A stretch of DNA of 18,588 nt from an uncultured Anaerotignum sp. (GCA_910578425.1 CAJTQX010000048.1:1-18588), one strand, 5' to 3'; counted from the stretch's first letter, positions 7,543 through 14,624 are shown. A program made the numbers and translations. The notes: generated by a model from the sequence alone, not told the origin.

Positions 7543-7911
7543 ATGACATTTTCATTCAACCACTATAATTACAATGTTCTGGACCTGGAAAAAAGCATGA
7601 CTTTTTATGCCGAGGCATTAGGGCTGAAAGAGGTGCGCCGGAAGGAGGCTCCCGATGGGAGCTGGAAGCTGGTTTATCTGGGCGATGGGGAATCTGATTT
7701 TACGCTGGAACTGACTTGGCTGCGCGACAGGGAAACGCCTTACAGCCTTGGCGAAAATGAATTTCACCTTGCATTCCTTACAGATGATTATGAAGCCGCG
7801 CACGAAAAGCATAAACAGATGGGCTGCATCTGCTTTGAAAATCCAGAAATGGGTATTTATTTTATCCATGATCCAGATAATTACTGGCTGGAAATTATCC
7901 CTAAAAAATAA
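7543..7911 (+). CDS. VOC-family protein (glyoxalase I/lactoylglutathione lyase-like)
   Basis: A 122-residue vicinal-oxygen-chelate protein with two beta-alpha-beta-beta-beta modules. All four metal-ligand positions expected for a glyoxalase I-type enzyme are present: H7 in the first strand, E56 (LEL), H75 (EFHLAF) and E117 (YWLEI), with the FYAEALGLKE motif at 21-30 and the DPDNYWLEI ending typical of the family. Glyoxalase I converts the hemithioacetal of methylglyoxal and a thiol to an S-lactoyl thiol using Ni or Zn. VOC proteins are diverse, so the substrate is not proven. The ribosome binding site AAGGAGGC precedes ATG 7543. It is the second gene after the His-tailed protein and ends at a bidirectional terminator. 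Confidence 0.85.
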   Translation: MTFSFNHYNYNVLDLEKSMTFYAEALGLKEVRRKEAPDGSWKLVYLGDGESDFTLELTWLRDRETPYSLGENEFHLAFLTDDYEAAHEKHKQMGCICFENPEMGIYFIHDPDNYWLEIIPKK

Positions 7912-7917
7912 AAACAC

Positions 7918-7956
7918 TAAAAAAGGAAGGGAAACCTGTTTTTCCTTCCTTTTTTG
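7918..7956. terminator. Bidirectional terminator between VOC gene and addB
   Basis: GGAAGG (near 7925-7930) pairs with CCTTCC (near 7944-7949), and GAAA inside pairs with TTTT, with a CCTG loop. A run of A lies on the left and a run of T on the right, so it can end transcripts from the plus-strand VOC gene and the minus-strand addB gene, which converge here with only 60 bases between stop codons. Confidence 0.8.
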
Positions 7957-7971
7957 CAGTGCGCGTCTTTT

Positions 7972-10900
7972 TTATTCCCAATTTCCGGATTGAATCCGTT
8001 CCCAAAATTCCTGTTTTCCCATATTTTTCATATCCCGCCAGCGCGGAAGTTCTTCATAATCATACCTGCAGACGGGGCGGAACTGGCAGTATTGGCAGGG
8101 CGTTCGCCCCTGGCTGCGGGTCGGCATGGGGGAGATTGCGCCGTTTTTCATGCTTTCGCCCAATGCCCGCGCCCGTTCGGATACAAACGTCAGCAGAGCG
8201 GCATACTGTTCTTCTGTGGCAACGTTGGAAGCCGCCGAGATGCCTGTTTTTGTATATCCCATCGGAACAATATATGATTTCCTGCTGCTTTCCAGATTGC
8301 TGTCAAGCCCGCGTATCAGCGTGTCATCTGCCAGCAGAAGTCCGGACATTTTCATTTCTTCATAGAGCTTTTGCTCGATTTCCTCGGCGGAAAGCTCGGA
8401 ATCCAGCGTCAAAAGCCGGTCGGCGATGCGGAAATAAAACACGCCGCCGGGCTTCAGCGGGCCTTCTCCCGTTTTTTCAAAATATTTCAGATATGCATCC
8501 AGATAAATCAAAAGCTGAAGCTGCAGGCCGTAGTAAATTTCCTGGAAACTGAATGTCTTGCTGCCGGATTTATAGTCGATGATTTTCACATACCGCGTGC
8601 CTGCCGCGTCCAGCAGATCCACGCGGTCGATTTTTCCGCTGAGTATCAGGCTGCCTCCGTCTGCGAGCTCAATTACGATAGGCGGCAGAGCGTCATGCAG
8701 ACCAAAGCCGACTTCATAACCCGCAGGGACAAACGCTCCGTCCTGCAAATGCCGCACAAGTGCCCAGGCAGAGCGGGCGGAAATGCGTTTCAGCCGCCGG
8801 ATCAGATAGCGATTTGCCGCACTGTCCAAAAGGATTTCGTTTCCAAGATGGGGCGCGGCTTCGTCCACAGCCTGATGAATCAGGACTTCCGTCCGTTCCT
8901 TTGTCAAATCTGTCCAGAGAACGCCGTCCATTTCCAGCTTTTGAGAAAAACGTTCCAGCACTTCATGGAACAGAAGCCCCAGATCCGGCGTATGGAGCTG
9001 GTAAAGCTGGCGTTCTTTTGCCCGTAGCCCATATTCCGCGAAAAAGGAAAACGGGCAGCCTGCGAAGCGTTCCAGACGGGAAACACTGGAAAGGATATTT
9101 TTGCCGTAAAGCGCGCGGGCGGTTTTGGGCGAAAGGCGTTCTTTTCTGCCGCTTTTGCCCAGCCCTTCCCGCAGCAGCTTCAGGCGCGGACTCCATTCCG
9201 GCCGGCTGTCAAAAAAGCTGTAAATATCCTGCCAGAGCGGGGACATGGGAGTTTCTGCGGTATGGGCACGCATTTCTGCTCCCAGAAGATGGAACGCGGC
9301 TTCCGGCGCGGTTTCGCCAGGAAGGAACACATTCGGTTCCTGTATGGACGGGACAAGTGTATCGTCCATACGGCGCAGACGGTCAATCAGGGAGGAAGGG
9401 GACATTGCGCGCCCTTCGTTGTCCCCAACAGCATAGGTCAGCCAAAGCCCGCGGGAGGGCTTTGTCAGCCCAAGGTAGATCAGGAATTGTTCCTCAAATA
9501 TTTTCATGCGTCCGCCGTCGGCAAGCTCCATGCCGTTCAGGGAAAGCAGGTCGCGTTCGTTTTCTGTAAAAATGCCATGCGGCAGGGCGGGGGCAGGCAA
9601 TATGCCCTCGTTAACGCCAAGTACGAACAGATGCCTGATTTCAGGGAGGCGGCTGCGCTCAATATCTCCAATGAGCAGACAGTCTACCGTAGGTGGAATC
9701 ATGCCCACAGTACACTGCTCCAAACCTGCTTCCAGAATGGAGGCGGCTTCTGCCAGCGTCAGACGTTCTTCCCCAAGGATTTCTTCCGCCTTTTGCAGTA
9801 CGCCTATCACAAGCTGCCAGATCTGGCGGTATTCTCCGGCGCGGTTGAGGTTTCCGGCGGCGGCAGCCTCCTCCGCCCATATCTCCAGATGTTCTGCGGC
9901 GTGCAGTGTTTCCAGATGCTCCCGCAGAAGGGCAAGAAATTCCCGAAAGGGATATTTTTTCGTTTTGGAAAGCGAGAGGAAAGGCGCGAACGGCTTCATG
10001 ACCCGCTCTTTTAACGCCTGTATCTGTTCCAGTGTTTCCGCGCCTTCGCGGCTCAGACCGTATTCCCATGTTTCCTTTTTCCATTTGTATCCCCGTATCC
10101 CGTAAGCAAGGACATAGTTTTCCAGCAGATCGGTTTCTTCCATTGTCAACGATGCAAGTCCTGATTTCAGATAGGAGAATACAGCTTCATACTTGAAATC
10201 ATACACAAGAATATCCAGCAGGGAGGAAAGCAGGATAATAAGCGGATGTGCCGCTGTATTCCGGCGGGAGTCCAAAAAGCAGGGAATATGATATTCCTCC
10301 AAAATGCTGCGGAAACTGTTTTCATAGGTTTCCATTGCGTTTGTTACGATTGCCATATCCCGAAAACGGCAGCCGTCCTCCCGCGCCAGCCGGAGGATTT
10401 TGCCGGCCGCGAAGCGGATTTCATCCTGAATGGCAGGGCAGGCGGCGATATGGACACTTTCGGCAATGGCGCATTTTTTGAAAAAGGCATAGAAATAATT
10501 CCGCTCCAATTCCCGCAGAGCGGCAGTTTCCGCGCGATGGTTTTCTTCCAGAATGACGGGCGGCGGACAGTCCGCGCCCAGCTCCTGTGCCAGCTCCATC
10601 AGCTTCTGCTTTGCCCGCCATGAACCGTAAAACGGTGCGGAGGGCGGCAGAAACGCGCCGTAAAACGTGTTGCGGTCCATCGGCAGAGTAATTGTTACCT
10701 GTGGAGAAAGCAGGAGCAGACGGCGGATAACACTAAATTCCTGCGGCGTAAAGCCGTAAAAGCCGTCCAGCCAGAATTCTGTTTGCCCGAAGCCTGCGTT
10801 TTTATCCAGCCGTTCCGCCAGAAGCCCCAGCATTTCATCTCCGGAAATATAATCTTTTTTCAGGAAGTCAATATAGGCGCGGAAAATCAGACTTAGATCC

Positions 10901-11364
10901 GCCAGTTTTTCCCGCGCGGCAGTGGTCAGCCCCTCATTTTGGGAAAGTGTTTCTGTTTGCTCCGGAGTAATCTGATATTGGAAAAATTCTGTCAGCGTCA
11001 GCCCAAGCTGTTCCACAAAGCCTGGCTTGTCCATCACGTTCTGGAAATAAACGATGTTCTTTTTTTCCTGCAATAATATTTTTTGCAGTGCCATAGATTT
11101 GCCGATTTCATCGAGGGGGACGCGTGCGCCAACTCCTGTTTTGGAAAAGACCCTGTGCGCCAGCCGCCCGAAGCTGAGGACTTCGGCGGAGAGGATCGCG
11201 CCCTGTCCGCAGGCTTCGATGAAATCCCGTTCCGTCTGAGAGGTGAACTGCTCCGGCACAATCAGCACCTGCCTGCCGCCTGCTTTTCCTTTTTCTATGA
11301 TTTCTTCCATGCAGCGCGAGGTTTTTCCCGCGCCTGCCCTGCCTATGATAAAACGCAGTCCCAT
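7972..11364 (-). CDS. addB: ATP-dependent helicase/deoxyribonuclease subunit B
   Basis: An 1130-residue AddB subunit of the AddAB helicase-nuclease, which processes double-strand DNA breaks to Chi-marked 3' ends for RecA. The N-terminus carries Walker A (GRAGAGKT, 8-15) followed by VPEQFTSQ. The C-terminal RecB-like nuclease domain shows D-Y-K-S-G (the catalytic Asp-Tyr-Lys motif near 920) and the four Fe-S cysteines: one near 769 (FAGCPFSFFAEYGL), then C1090-x2-C1093-x5-C1099. This is the layout known for B. subtilis AddB. The start (ATG at 11364) has AAGGGG 5 bases upstream on the minus strand. The length is full. The partner addA normally follows addB; here the region beyond its end holds opposite-strand genes, so addA lies elsewhere or outside the window. 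Confidence 0.95.
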   Translation of the reverse strand: MGLRFIIGRAGAGKTSRCMEEIIEKGKAGGRQVLIVPEQFTSQTERDFIEACGQGAILSAEVLSFGRLAHRVFSKTGVGARVPLDEIGKSMALQKILLQEKKNIVYFQNVMDKPGFVEQLGLTLTEFFQYQITPEQTETLSQNEGLTTAAREKLADLSLIFRAYIDFLKKDYISGDEMLGLLAERLDKNAGFGQTEFWLDGFYGFTPQEFSVIRRLLLLSPQVTITLPMDRNTFYGAFLPPSAPFYGSWRAKQKLMELAQELGADCPPPVILEENHRAETAALRELERNYFYAFFKKCAIAESVHIAACPAIQDEIRFAAGKILRLAREDGCRFRDMAIVTNAMETYENSFRSILEEYHIPCFLDSRRNTAAHPLIILLSSLLDILVYDFKYEAVFSYLKSGLASLTMEETDLLENYVLAYGIRGYKWKKETWEYGLSREGAETLEQIQALKERVMKPFAPFLSLSKTKKYPFREFLALLREHLETLHAAEHLEIWAEEAAAAGNLNRAGEYRQIWQLVIGVLQKAEEILGEERLTLAEAASILEAGLEQCTVGMIPPTVDCLLIGDIERSRLPEIRHLFVLGVNEGILPAPALPHGIFTENERDLLSLNGMELADGGRMKIFEEQFLIYLGLTKPSRGLWLTYAVGDNEGRAMSPSSLIDRLRRMDDTLVPSIQEPNVFLPGETAPEAAFHLLGAEMRAHTAETPMSPLWQDIYSFFDSRPEWSPRLKLLREGLGKSGRKERLSPKTARALYGKNILSSVSRLERFAGCPFSFFAEYGLRAKERQLYQLHTPDLGLLFHEVLERFSQKLEMDGVLWTDLTKERTEVLIHQAVDEAAPHLGNEILLDSAANRYLIRRLKRISARSAWALVRHLQDGAFVPAGYEVGFGLHDALPPIVIELADGGSLILSGKIDRVDLLDAAGTRYVKIIDYKSGSKTFSFQEIYYGLQLQLLIYLDAYLKYFEKTGEGPLKPGGVFYFRIADRLLTLDSELSAEEIEQKLYEEMKMSGLLLADDTLIRGLDSNLESSRKSYIVPMGYTKTGISAASNVATEEQYAALLTFVSERARALGESMKNGAISPMPTRSQGRTPCQYCQFRPVCRYDYEELPRWRDMKNMGKQEFWERIQSGNWE

Positions 11365-11394
11365 GCCGCCCCTTCTTTCTGTTTGTTTTCTTCC

Positions 11395-11423
11395 ATGATA
11401 CCGGAAGGGTGGCTGTTTTGCAA
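11395..11423 (-). promoter_or_regulatory. Predicted addB promoter
   Basis: On the minus strand TTGCAA (11418-11423) and TATCAT (11395-11400, five of six matches to TATAAT) are 17 bp apart. The predicted transcript starts about 25 bases upstream of the addB start codon. Confidence 0.6.
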
Positions 11424-11495
11424 GGAGAATGTCTGCATAAACAGGCGTGCCGCGTCATATGGTATGGATAAGAAGCTATTTCGGGAGGGAAAAAT

Positions 11496-11912
11496 GTGAG
11501 CGGCACGAAATTTGTGGTGGTCAAAATGAAGGAACTGGTAAAAACGGCGGTGTTTGCTGTGCTGGGTGTTGTGATATTGGCGGGGCTGATTTATTTCTTC
11601 CTGCACCTGGGAGATGACAACGGGGACAGCGCGTACAGAGACGGTACATATTATGCGGATATGGAGCTGGGCGGCGAAACGGCGGCGGTCGCGGTAACGG
11701 TCGAGAATGGGAAAATTGCCGATATCGCGCTTTCCGAACAAAGCGATTCTGTGGCTGTGTTTTACCCGCTGCTGGAAACGGCTGTTGAGGAAGTCGGCCG
11801 GGAGGTAACAAAAAATCAGTCTCTGACAATTGAGGTTTCTCCGCAGAACGCGCATTCCTCACAGCTTGTGCTGGATGCTGTGGCGGAGGGCCTGGAACAG
11901 GCGAAACGGTGA
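11496..11912 (+). CDS. Membrane-anchored FMN-binding-domain-like protein
   Basis: A 138-residue protein with one N-terminal membrane helix (about 17-37, TAVFAVLGVVILAGLIYFF) and an extracytoplasmic domain resembling PF04205: Y-R-D-G-T-Y at 47-52, then V-A-V-T-V-E-N-G-K-I-A-D-I at 65-77, and a final helix SSQLVLDAVAEGLEQA. In Rnf/Nqr-type and electron-transfer lipoproteins this domain holds FMN on the Thr of S-G-A-T. That motif is replaced here by P-Q-N-A-H-S-S (116-122), so covalent FMN attachment is doubtful. GTG 11496 is chosen because GGGAGG (11483-11488) is 7 bases upstream; ATG 11526 has no such site. It is divergent from addB and followed by the M23 peptidase gene 112 bases later, possibly in the same operon. 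Confidence 0.7.
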   Translation: MSGTKFVVVKMKELVKTAVFAVLGVVILAGLIYFFLHLGDDNGDSAYRDGTYYADMELGGETAAVAVTVENGKIADIALSEQSDSVAVFYPLLETAVEEVGREVTKNQSLTIEVSPQNAHSSQLVLDAVAEGLEQAKR

Positions 11913-11934
11913 AACGGTGAAATGGTGAAAGGGA
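11903..11934 (+). repeat. Four imperfect 8-bp tandem repeats at the gene end
   Basis: GAAACGGT, GAAACGGT, GAAATGGT and GAAAGGGA follow one another. The stop codon (TGA 11910-11912) of the FMN-binding-like gene lies at the first junction. Slippage here would change the C-terminus, since each unit is 8 bases. Confidence 0.7.
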
Positions 11935-12024
11935 GTGTTCTGGGGCGGTTTGGAACAGCCGCGCCAGGGCAGATAAGATACTGGAGCAGTATTCGGAATT
12001 ACAGCGATATCAGGAGGGGTACAC

Positions 12025-12871
12025 ATGACGGAGCGGGAGAGAAGGAAACGCAGGATAGAACGGCAGCGGCGTATGCAGGGCAGACAACAGCCCAGCCCGA
12101 CGGCAGGGCTGTTTGCCTTTCGTGCATATATAACAGCAGTTCTGGTGGGCTCCTGTTTTGTGGTTTCTGTATTTCAGACGGAAAGCTCCGAGGCGTTTTG
12201 CGAAAAGGTAAGGGAAACGATTGCAACACAGGTTTCGGCGGAACGCATCGCCGGCCTGCGGGAAAAAGCGGCACAGATCTGGGAGGAAAAAAAGGAAGCC
12301 CTGCCTGCTTTCAGGGAGGAGGAAACGCCGGAGCCTTTGGAGGAGGAAAAGAAAGTGTTCCTGCCTGATACGGGGGAATCCCCCTAGTATTGCCACATGG
12401 TCGGGGCTGGACTGGGAGAAGAAAGCGGAAAGCTGGATTGACCCTTTGCAGGGAATCATCACATCCTCCTGCGGCAGGCGGCAGAATCCCATATTGGAAC
12501 GGGAGGAGCTGCATAACGGGCTGGATATTGCGGTGGCGGAAGGAACAGAGGTTGCAGCGGTGAAAAGCGGCGTGGTGACGGAAACGCGGACATCGGCAAC
12601 GCTGGGCAGGCTGGTGAAATTCCGTACGACAGACGGGTATGACGTGATGTATGCGCACCTTTCGGAGATTCTGGTGAAAAAAGGGGAGAAAATCCGGCAG
12701 GGACAGGCTGTTGCGCGTTCTGGCAATACGGGGCTTTCCACTGGTCCGCACCTGCATTACAGCGTTTGGAAGGATGGCACACTGCTTGACCCGCTGCTTT
12801 TTGTCACTTTGCGCTATACGGAGGAAGTGCGGGAGGAATACGAAGCGCGGGGCGAAGCGATGGCGCGGTGA
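12025..12871 (+). CDS. M23 (LytM) family metallopeptidase with an internal frame break
   Basis: Two frames together encode one membrane-anchored peptidoglycan endopeptidase. The first (12025-12387, 120 codons) begins with a very basic cytoplasmic segment (MTERERRKRRIERQRR), has a membrane helix at about 33-50 and then an acidic extracellular linker. It ends TCC-CCC-TAG (stop 12385-12387). Shifting +1 at the C run (12380-12384) continues P-S-I-A-T-W-S-G into a complete LytM domain that ends at 12871. The Zn/catalytic motifs are intact: H-N-G-L-D, Y-A-H-L-S and G-P-H-L-H-Y. The ATG has AGGAGGGG upstream. The break could be a programmed +1 shift, a sequencing error in the 5-base C (or nearby 5-base G) run, or a recent mutation. 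The domain plan recalls SpoIIQ-type proteins, but no sporulation neighbours support that name. Confidence 0.8.
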
Positions 12872-12873
12872 AA

Positions 12874-12901
12874 CCGGAGGCTGTCTGAGAACAGACTCCG
12901 G
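12874..12901 (+). terminator. Hairpin after the M23 gene (weak terminator)
   Basis: CCGGAG (12874-12879) pairs with CTCCGG (12896-12901), with an inner TCTG/CAGA stem. It directly follows the TGA stop but lacks a T run, so termination strength is uncertain. Confidence 0.45.
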
Positions 12902-12940
12902 CAGTACGTTCCGCATATGGAAAATTATTTGAAAAAACTC

Positions 12941-12968
12941 TTTACAGTTTTGGATTTTCTGGTATAAT
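12941..12968 (+). promoter_or_regulatory. Promoter of tRNA-Gly
   Basis: TTTACA (12941-12946) and perfect TATAAT (12963-12968) with a 16-bp spacer, placing the start near 12975, about 17 bases before the mature tRNA. Confidence 0.75.
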
Positions 12969-12991
12969 AGGAAAAGTGAAAGCAATGGTAT

Positions 12992-13062
12992 GCGGATGTA
13001 GTTCATTGGTAGAATGAAAGCTTCCCAAGCTTTAGAGGCGGGTTCGATTCCCGTCATCCGCT
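12992..13062 (+). tRNA. tRNA-Gly, anticodon CCC
   Basis: The 71-nt cloverleaf is clear. The acceptor GCGGATG (12992-12998) pairs with CATCCGC (13055-13061), followed by discriminator T. The D arm is GTTC with ATTGGTA. The anticodon stem AAAGC/GCTTT encloses TTCCCAA (anticodon CCC). The T arm GCGGG-TTCGATT-CCCGT is intact. The 3' CCA is not encoded and must be added. It is flanked by its own promoter and terminator. Confidence 0.95.
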
Positions 13063-13070
13063 GTTTATCA

Positions 13071-13093
13071 GCCCCGGGCAACGGGGCTTTTTT
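13071..13093 (+). terminator. Terminator of tRNA-Gly
   Basis: GCCCCG (13071-13076), a 5-base loop, CGGGGC (13082-13087), then TTTTTT (13088-13093), starting 9 bases after the tRNA end. Confidence 0.9.
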
Positions 13094-13252
13094 CATGCTT
13101 GCATGCTGATCTGAGTGCATAAGAAATGGTTTTTATACGATTGCCTGCTGTGAAATATCATTGGTTTGGGTCAGAATATTACCATGTTGTAAAATTTATG
13201 CCAAAGACATAATAGATTTAATGGTTTGGGCATTCTGCATATTATAAATTTT

Positions 13253-13277
13253 AACGGGGCGTAAAGCCCCGTTTTTT
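13253..13277 (+). terminator. Strong hairpin with T tract at the end of the minus-strand small gene
   Basis: AACGGGGC (13253-13260), GTAAA loop, GCCCCGTT (13266-13273), then T to 13277. The T run reads for the plus strand, where the nearest upstream gene (the tRNA) already has its own terminator. On the minus strand the hairpin follows the small gene's stop codon at once but is followed by AAAATTT. It may act in both directions or end an unannotated small plus-strand RNA. Confidence 0.65.
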
Positions 13278-13521
13278 ATTCCTCAACAAGCTCTTTCAAG
13301 AACAAAGGAAGATATTTCATTCCGGCATAAAAGCTCTCCTGTTCGATGGTAAGGACCAAATCATTCAGAAGGTTTTCCGCCTCAAGGTAATCGTCAGGAT
13401 TCAGGTGAAATTCGAGGAAGTCATGCATCACTTCGTATTCGACTTTCCTCTGCTGGATGCTCTGGCCCTTCGCCAGTTGTTCGGCTGCGTAATTTTGGTA
13501 CAGTAAATCAATTCGTTTCAT
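13276..13521 (-). CDS. Small helical protein of unknown function, paralogue of the 841-1095 gene
   Basis: An 81-residue, probably cytoplasmic helical protein. The start (ATG at 13521, minus strand) has a near-perfect AAGGAGGT site, and a possible -10 box TATAAT lies at 13567-13572 on the minus strand. The sequence runs MKRIDLLYQNYAAEQL, a Q/K-rich turn, Y-E-V-M-H-D-F-L-x-x-H-L, D-Y-L-E-A-E-N-L-L-N-D-L, then E-Q-E-S-F-Y-A-G-M-K. This matches the core of the 84-residue protein near the window start. It recalls the short DUF6809-type proteins of clostridia, known only as uncharacterised. It sits alone between tRNA-Gly and a decayed tRNA-like copy, so it may have arrived as part of a small inserted segment. 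Function unknown. Confidence 0.8.
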   Translation of the reverse strand: MKRIDLLYQNYAAEQLAKGQSIQQRKVEYEVMHDFLEFHLNPDDYLEAENLLNDLVLTIEQESFYAGMKYLPLFLKELVEE

Positions 13522-13638
13522 GGTATTACCTCCTTGTGTTGCAAAAAAAACATTTGTTACAGGGTTATTATAAAACAGCAGAGGAAAATATAAAACGATT
13601 AACGTAGACGAAAATAGTGCGAATTTAGAAAAAAGAAA

Positions 13639-13730
13639 GCCTCTGCGAAAGACGGTCTGACTGAAGAAAACTGATTTTTCAGGTATTTCAAAACATGGAA
13701 TTTTCTTATGGCAACGCCCATAACAGAGGC
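13639..13730 (+). repeat. Dispersed intergenic repeat, copy C (internally deleted, with terminal inverted repeats)
   Basis: The core 13651-13716 reads GACGGTCTGACTGAAGAAAA, then TTTTTCAGGTATTTCAAAA, then TTTTCTTATGGCAACG. It matches both ends of the 14970-15108 copy but lacks the middle of about 70 bases. GCCTCTG (13639-13645) and CAGAGGC (13724-13730) bracket it as an inverted repeat. Confidence 0.75.
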
Positions 13731-13790
13731 TGGGTTATTCTGCGAAAGGTTCCTTTGCCGGGCCGCCGGTATAACGGCAGTTTGCTGAGA

Positions 13791-13957
13791 AGCCTTTTTC
13801 CTCCTTGCTTCGGGTGCATATCTGAGTGCGCAAGTCGGCTAAAATGATGTTTTTTCACGAAAAATGGCTCGATACGGTTCGGTTCCCGTCATCCTCTGTT
13901 TTTCAGCCCCGGGAAACGGGCCTTTTTTGTTTTTGGCATATATCTGTATGCACGCAG
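13791..13957 (+). repeat. Decayed duplicate of the tRNA-Gly 3' end, its terminator and the following sequence
   Basis: 13876-13897 matches the last 22 bases of tRNA-Gly (13041-13062) at 20 positions (T-arm plus 3' acceptor strand). The next bases copy the tRNA terminator, with a mutated stem (GCCCCG against CGGGCC) but an intact T6. The sequence after the terminator (GCAT...ATCTG-AGTGC-x-x-AAG, 13101-13122) recurs in decayed form at 13816-13833 and 13936-13955. No full tRNA can be folded. The whole 13522-14053 interval has no convincing gene. Confidence 0.75.
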
Positions 13958-14053
13958 GCTGTTTATTTTCTCAGAAAAGGGAATCCTACAGTTCAGGCAG
14001 GAAGGCTCGGAACGTCCGCTTACAAAAATAGGCAGCGCAAAATGGCAAAAGAC

Positions 14054-14082
14054 TTGAAATAAATTTCAAAAAGCGGTATACT
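14054..14082 (+). promoter_or_regulatory. Predicted promoter of the Nudix operon
   Basis: TTGAAA (14054-14059) and TATACT (14077-14082) with a 17-bp spacer. A perfect inverted repeat, TTGAAAT and ATTTCAA (14054-14060, 14063-14069), covers the -35 box and may be an operator. The predicted start near 14089 argues for the ATG at 14132 as start codon rather than the ATG at 14090. Confidence 0.65.
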
Positions 14083-14131
14083 ATTAACAATGCAGAAAAA
14101 TGAAGAAAATGGAACAGGCGGAGGGAATGCG

Positions 14132-14602
14132 ATGATAGAAGCAGTCAGCTGCGGCGGCGTCGTGATATACAAGTGGAAGATCCTTCTGCTGTATAAAAAC
14201 CAGAATGGCAGATATATGGGCTGGGTACTGCCCAAGGGCACAGTAGAGGAAAATGAAACCTACCGGCAGACGGCTTTGCGCGAGGTGAAAGAGGAATCCG
14301 GCGCGACGGGTGAGATCATTAAATACGTTGGAAAAACGCAGTATACCTTTAAGGGAAGCGAGGACACTGTCAGCAAAACAGTGCATTGGTATTTGATGAG
14401 CGCGAATTCCTTTTACTGCAAGCCTCAGAGCGAGGAATACTTTGCGGACGCCGGATTTTATAAATTCCATGAGGCCTATCATCTGCTGAAATTCAACGAT
14501 GAACGCCAGATTTTGAAAAAGGCATACTATGAATACAGTGAAATGCGCAAAAACAAAGAGTTCCTGCGCAGAAAATTCGGCGAGAGGAACACCAAACCAT
14601 AA
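14132..14602 (+). CDS. Nudix hydrolase
   Basis: A 156-residue Nudix hydrolase, expected to cleave a nucleoside diphosphate linked to another group, using Mg or Mn. The Nudix box is canonical at residues 36-58: G36-x5-E42-x7-R50-E51-V-x-E54-E55-x-G57-A, preceded by W-V-L-P-K-G. The N-terminal strand S-C-G-G-V-V-I-Y matches the group that includes Ap4A hydrolases and MutT-like enzymes; the substrate cannot be told. The C-terminal extension (LKKAYYEYSEMRKNKEFLRR) is basic and helical. ATG 14132 is chosen because GGAGGG (14120-14125) is 6 bases upstream. It is followed 22 bases later by a small membrane protein gene, so the two probably share a transcript. Confidence 0.9.
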   Translation: MIEAVSCGGVVIYKWKILLLYKNQNGRYMGWVLPKGTVEENETYRQTALREVKEESGATGEIIKYVGKTQYTFKGSEDTVSKTVHWYLMSANSFYCKPQSEEYFADAGFYKFHEAYHLLKFNDERQILKKAYYEYSEMRKNKEFLRRKFGERNTKP

Positions 14603-14624
14603 ATTTTTAAGGAGAGATGCGGCT

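Noticed and set aside
8371..10014. Several open frames of 200-270 codons on the plus strand opposite addB
   Set aside because: They are Arg/Gly/Pro-rich shadows of the well-supported addB reading frame, with no ribosome binding sites.
13875..13897. A second functional tRNA gene
   Set aside because: Only the T arm and 3' acceptor strand are present; no matching 5' acceptor, D arm or anticodon arm can be found upstream.
13826..14062. Open frame of 78 codons
   Set aside because: It runs through the decayed tRNA 3' end and terminator copy, has no good ribosome binding site, and overlaps the Nudix promoter.
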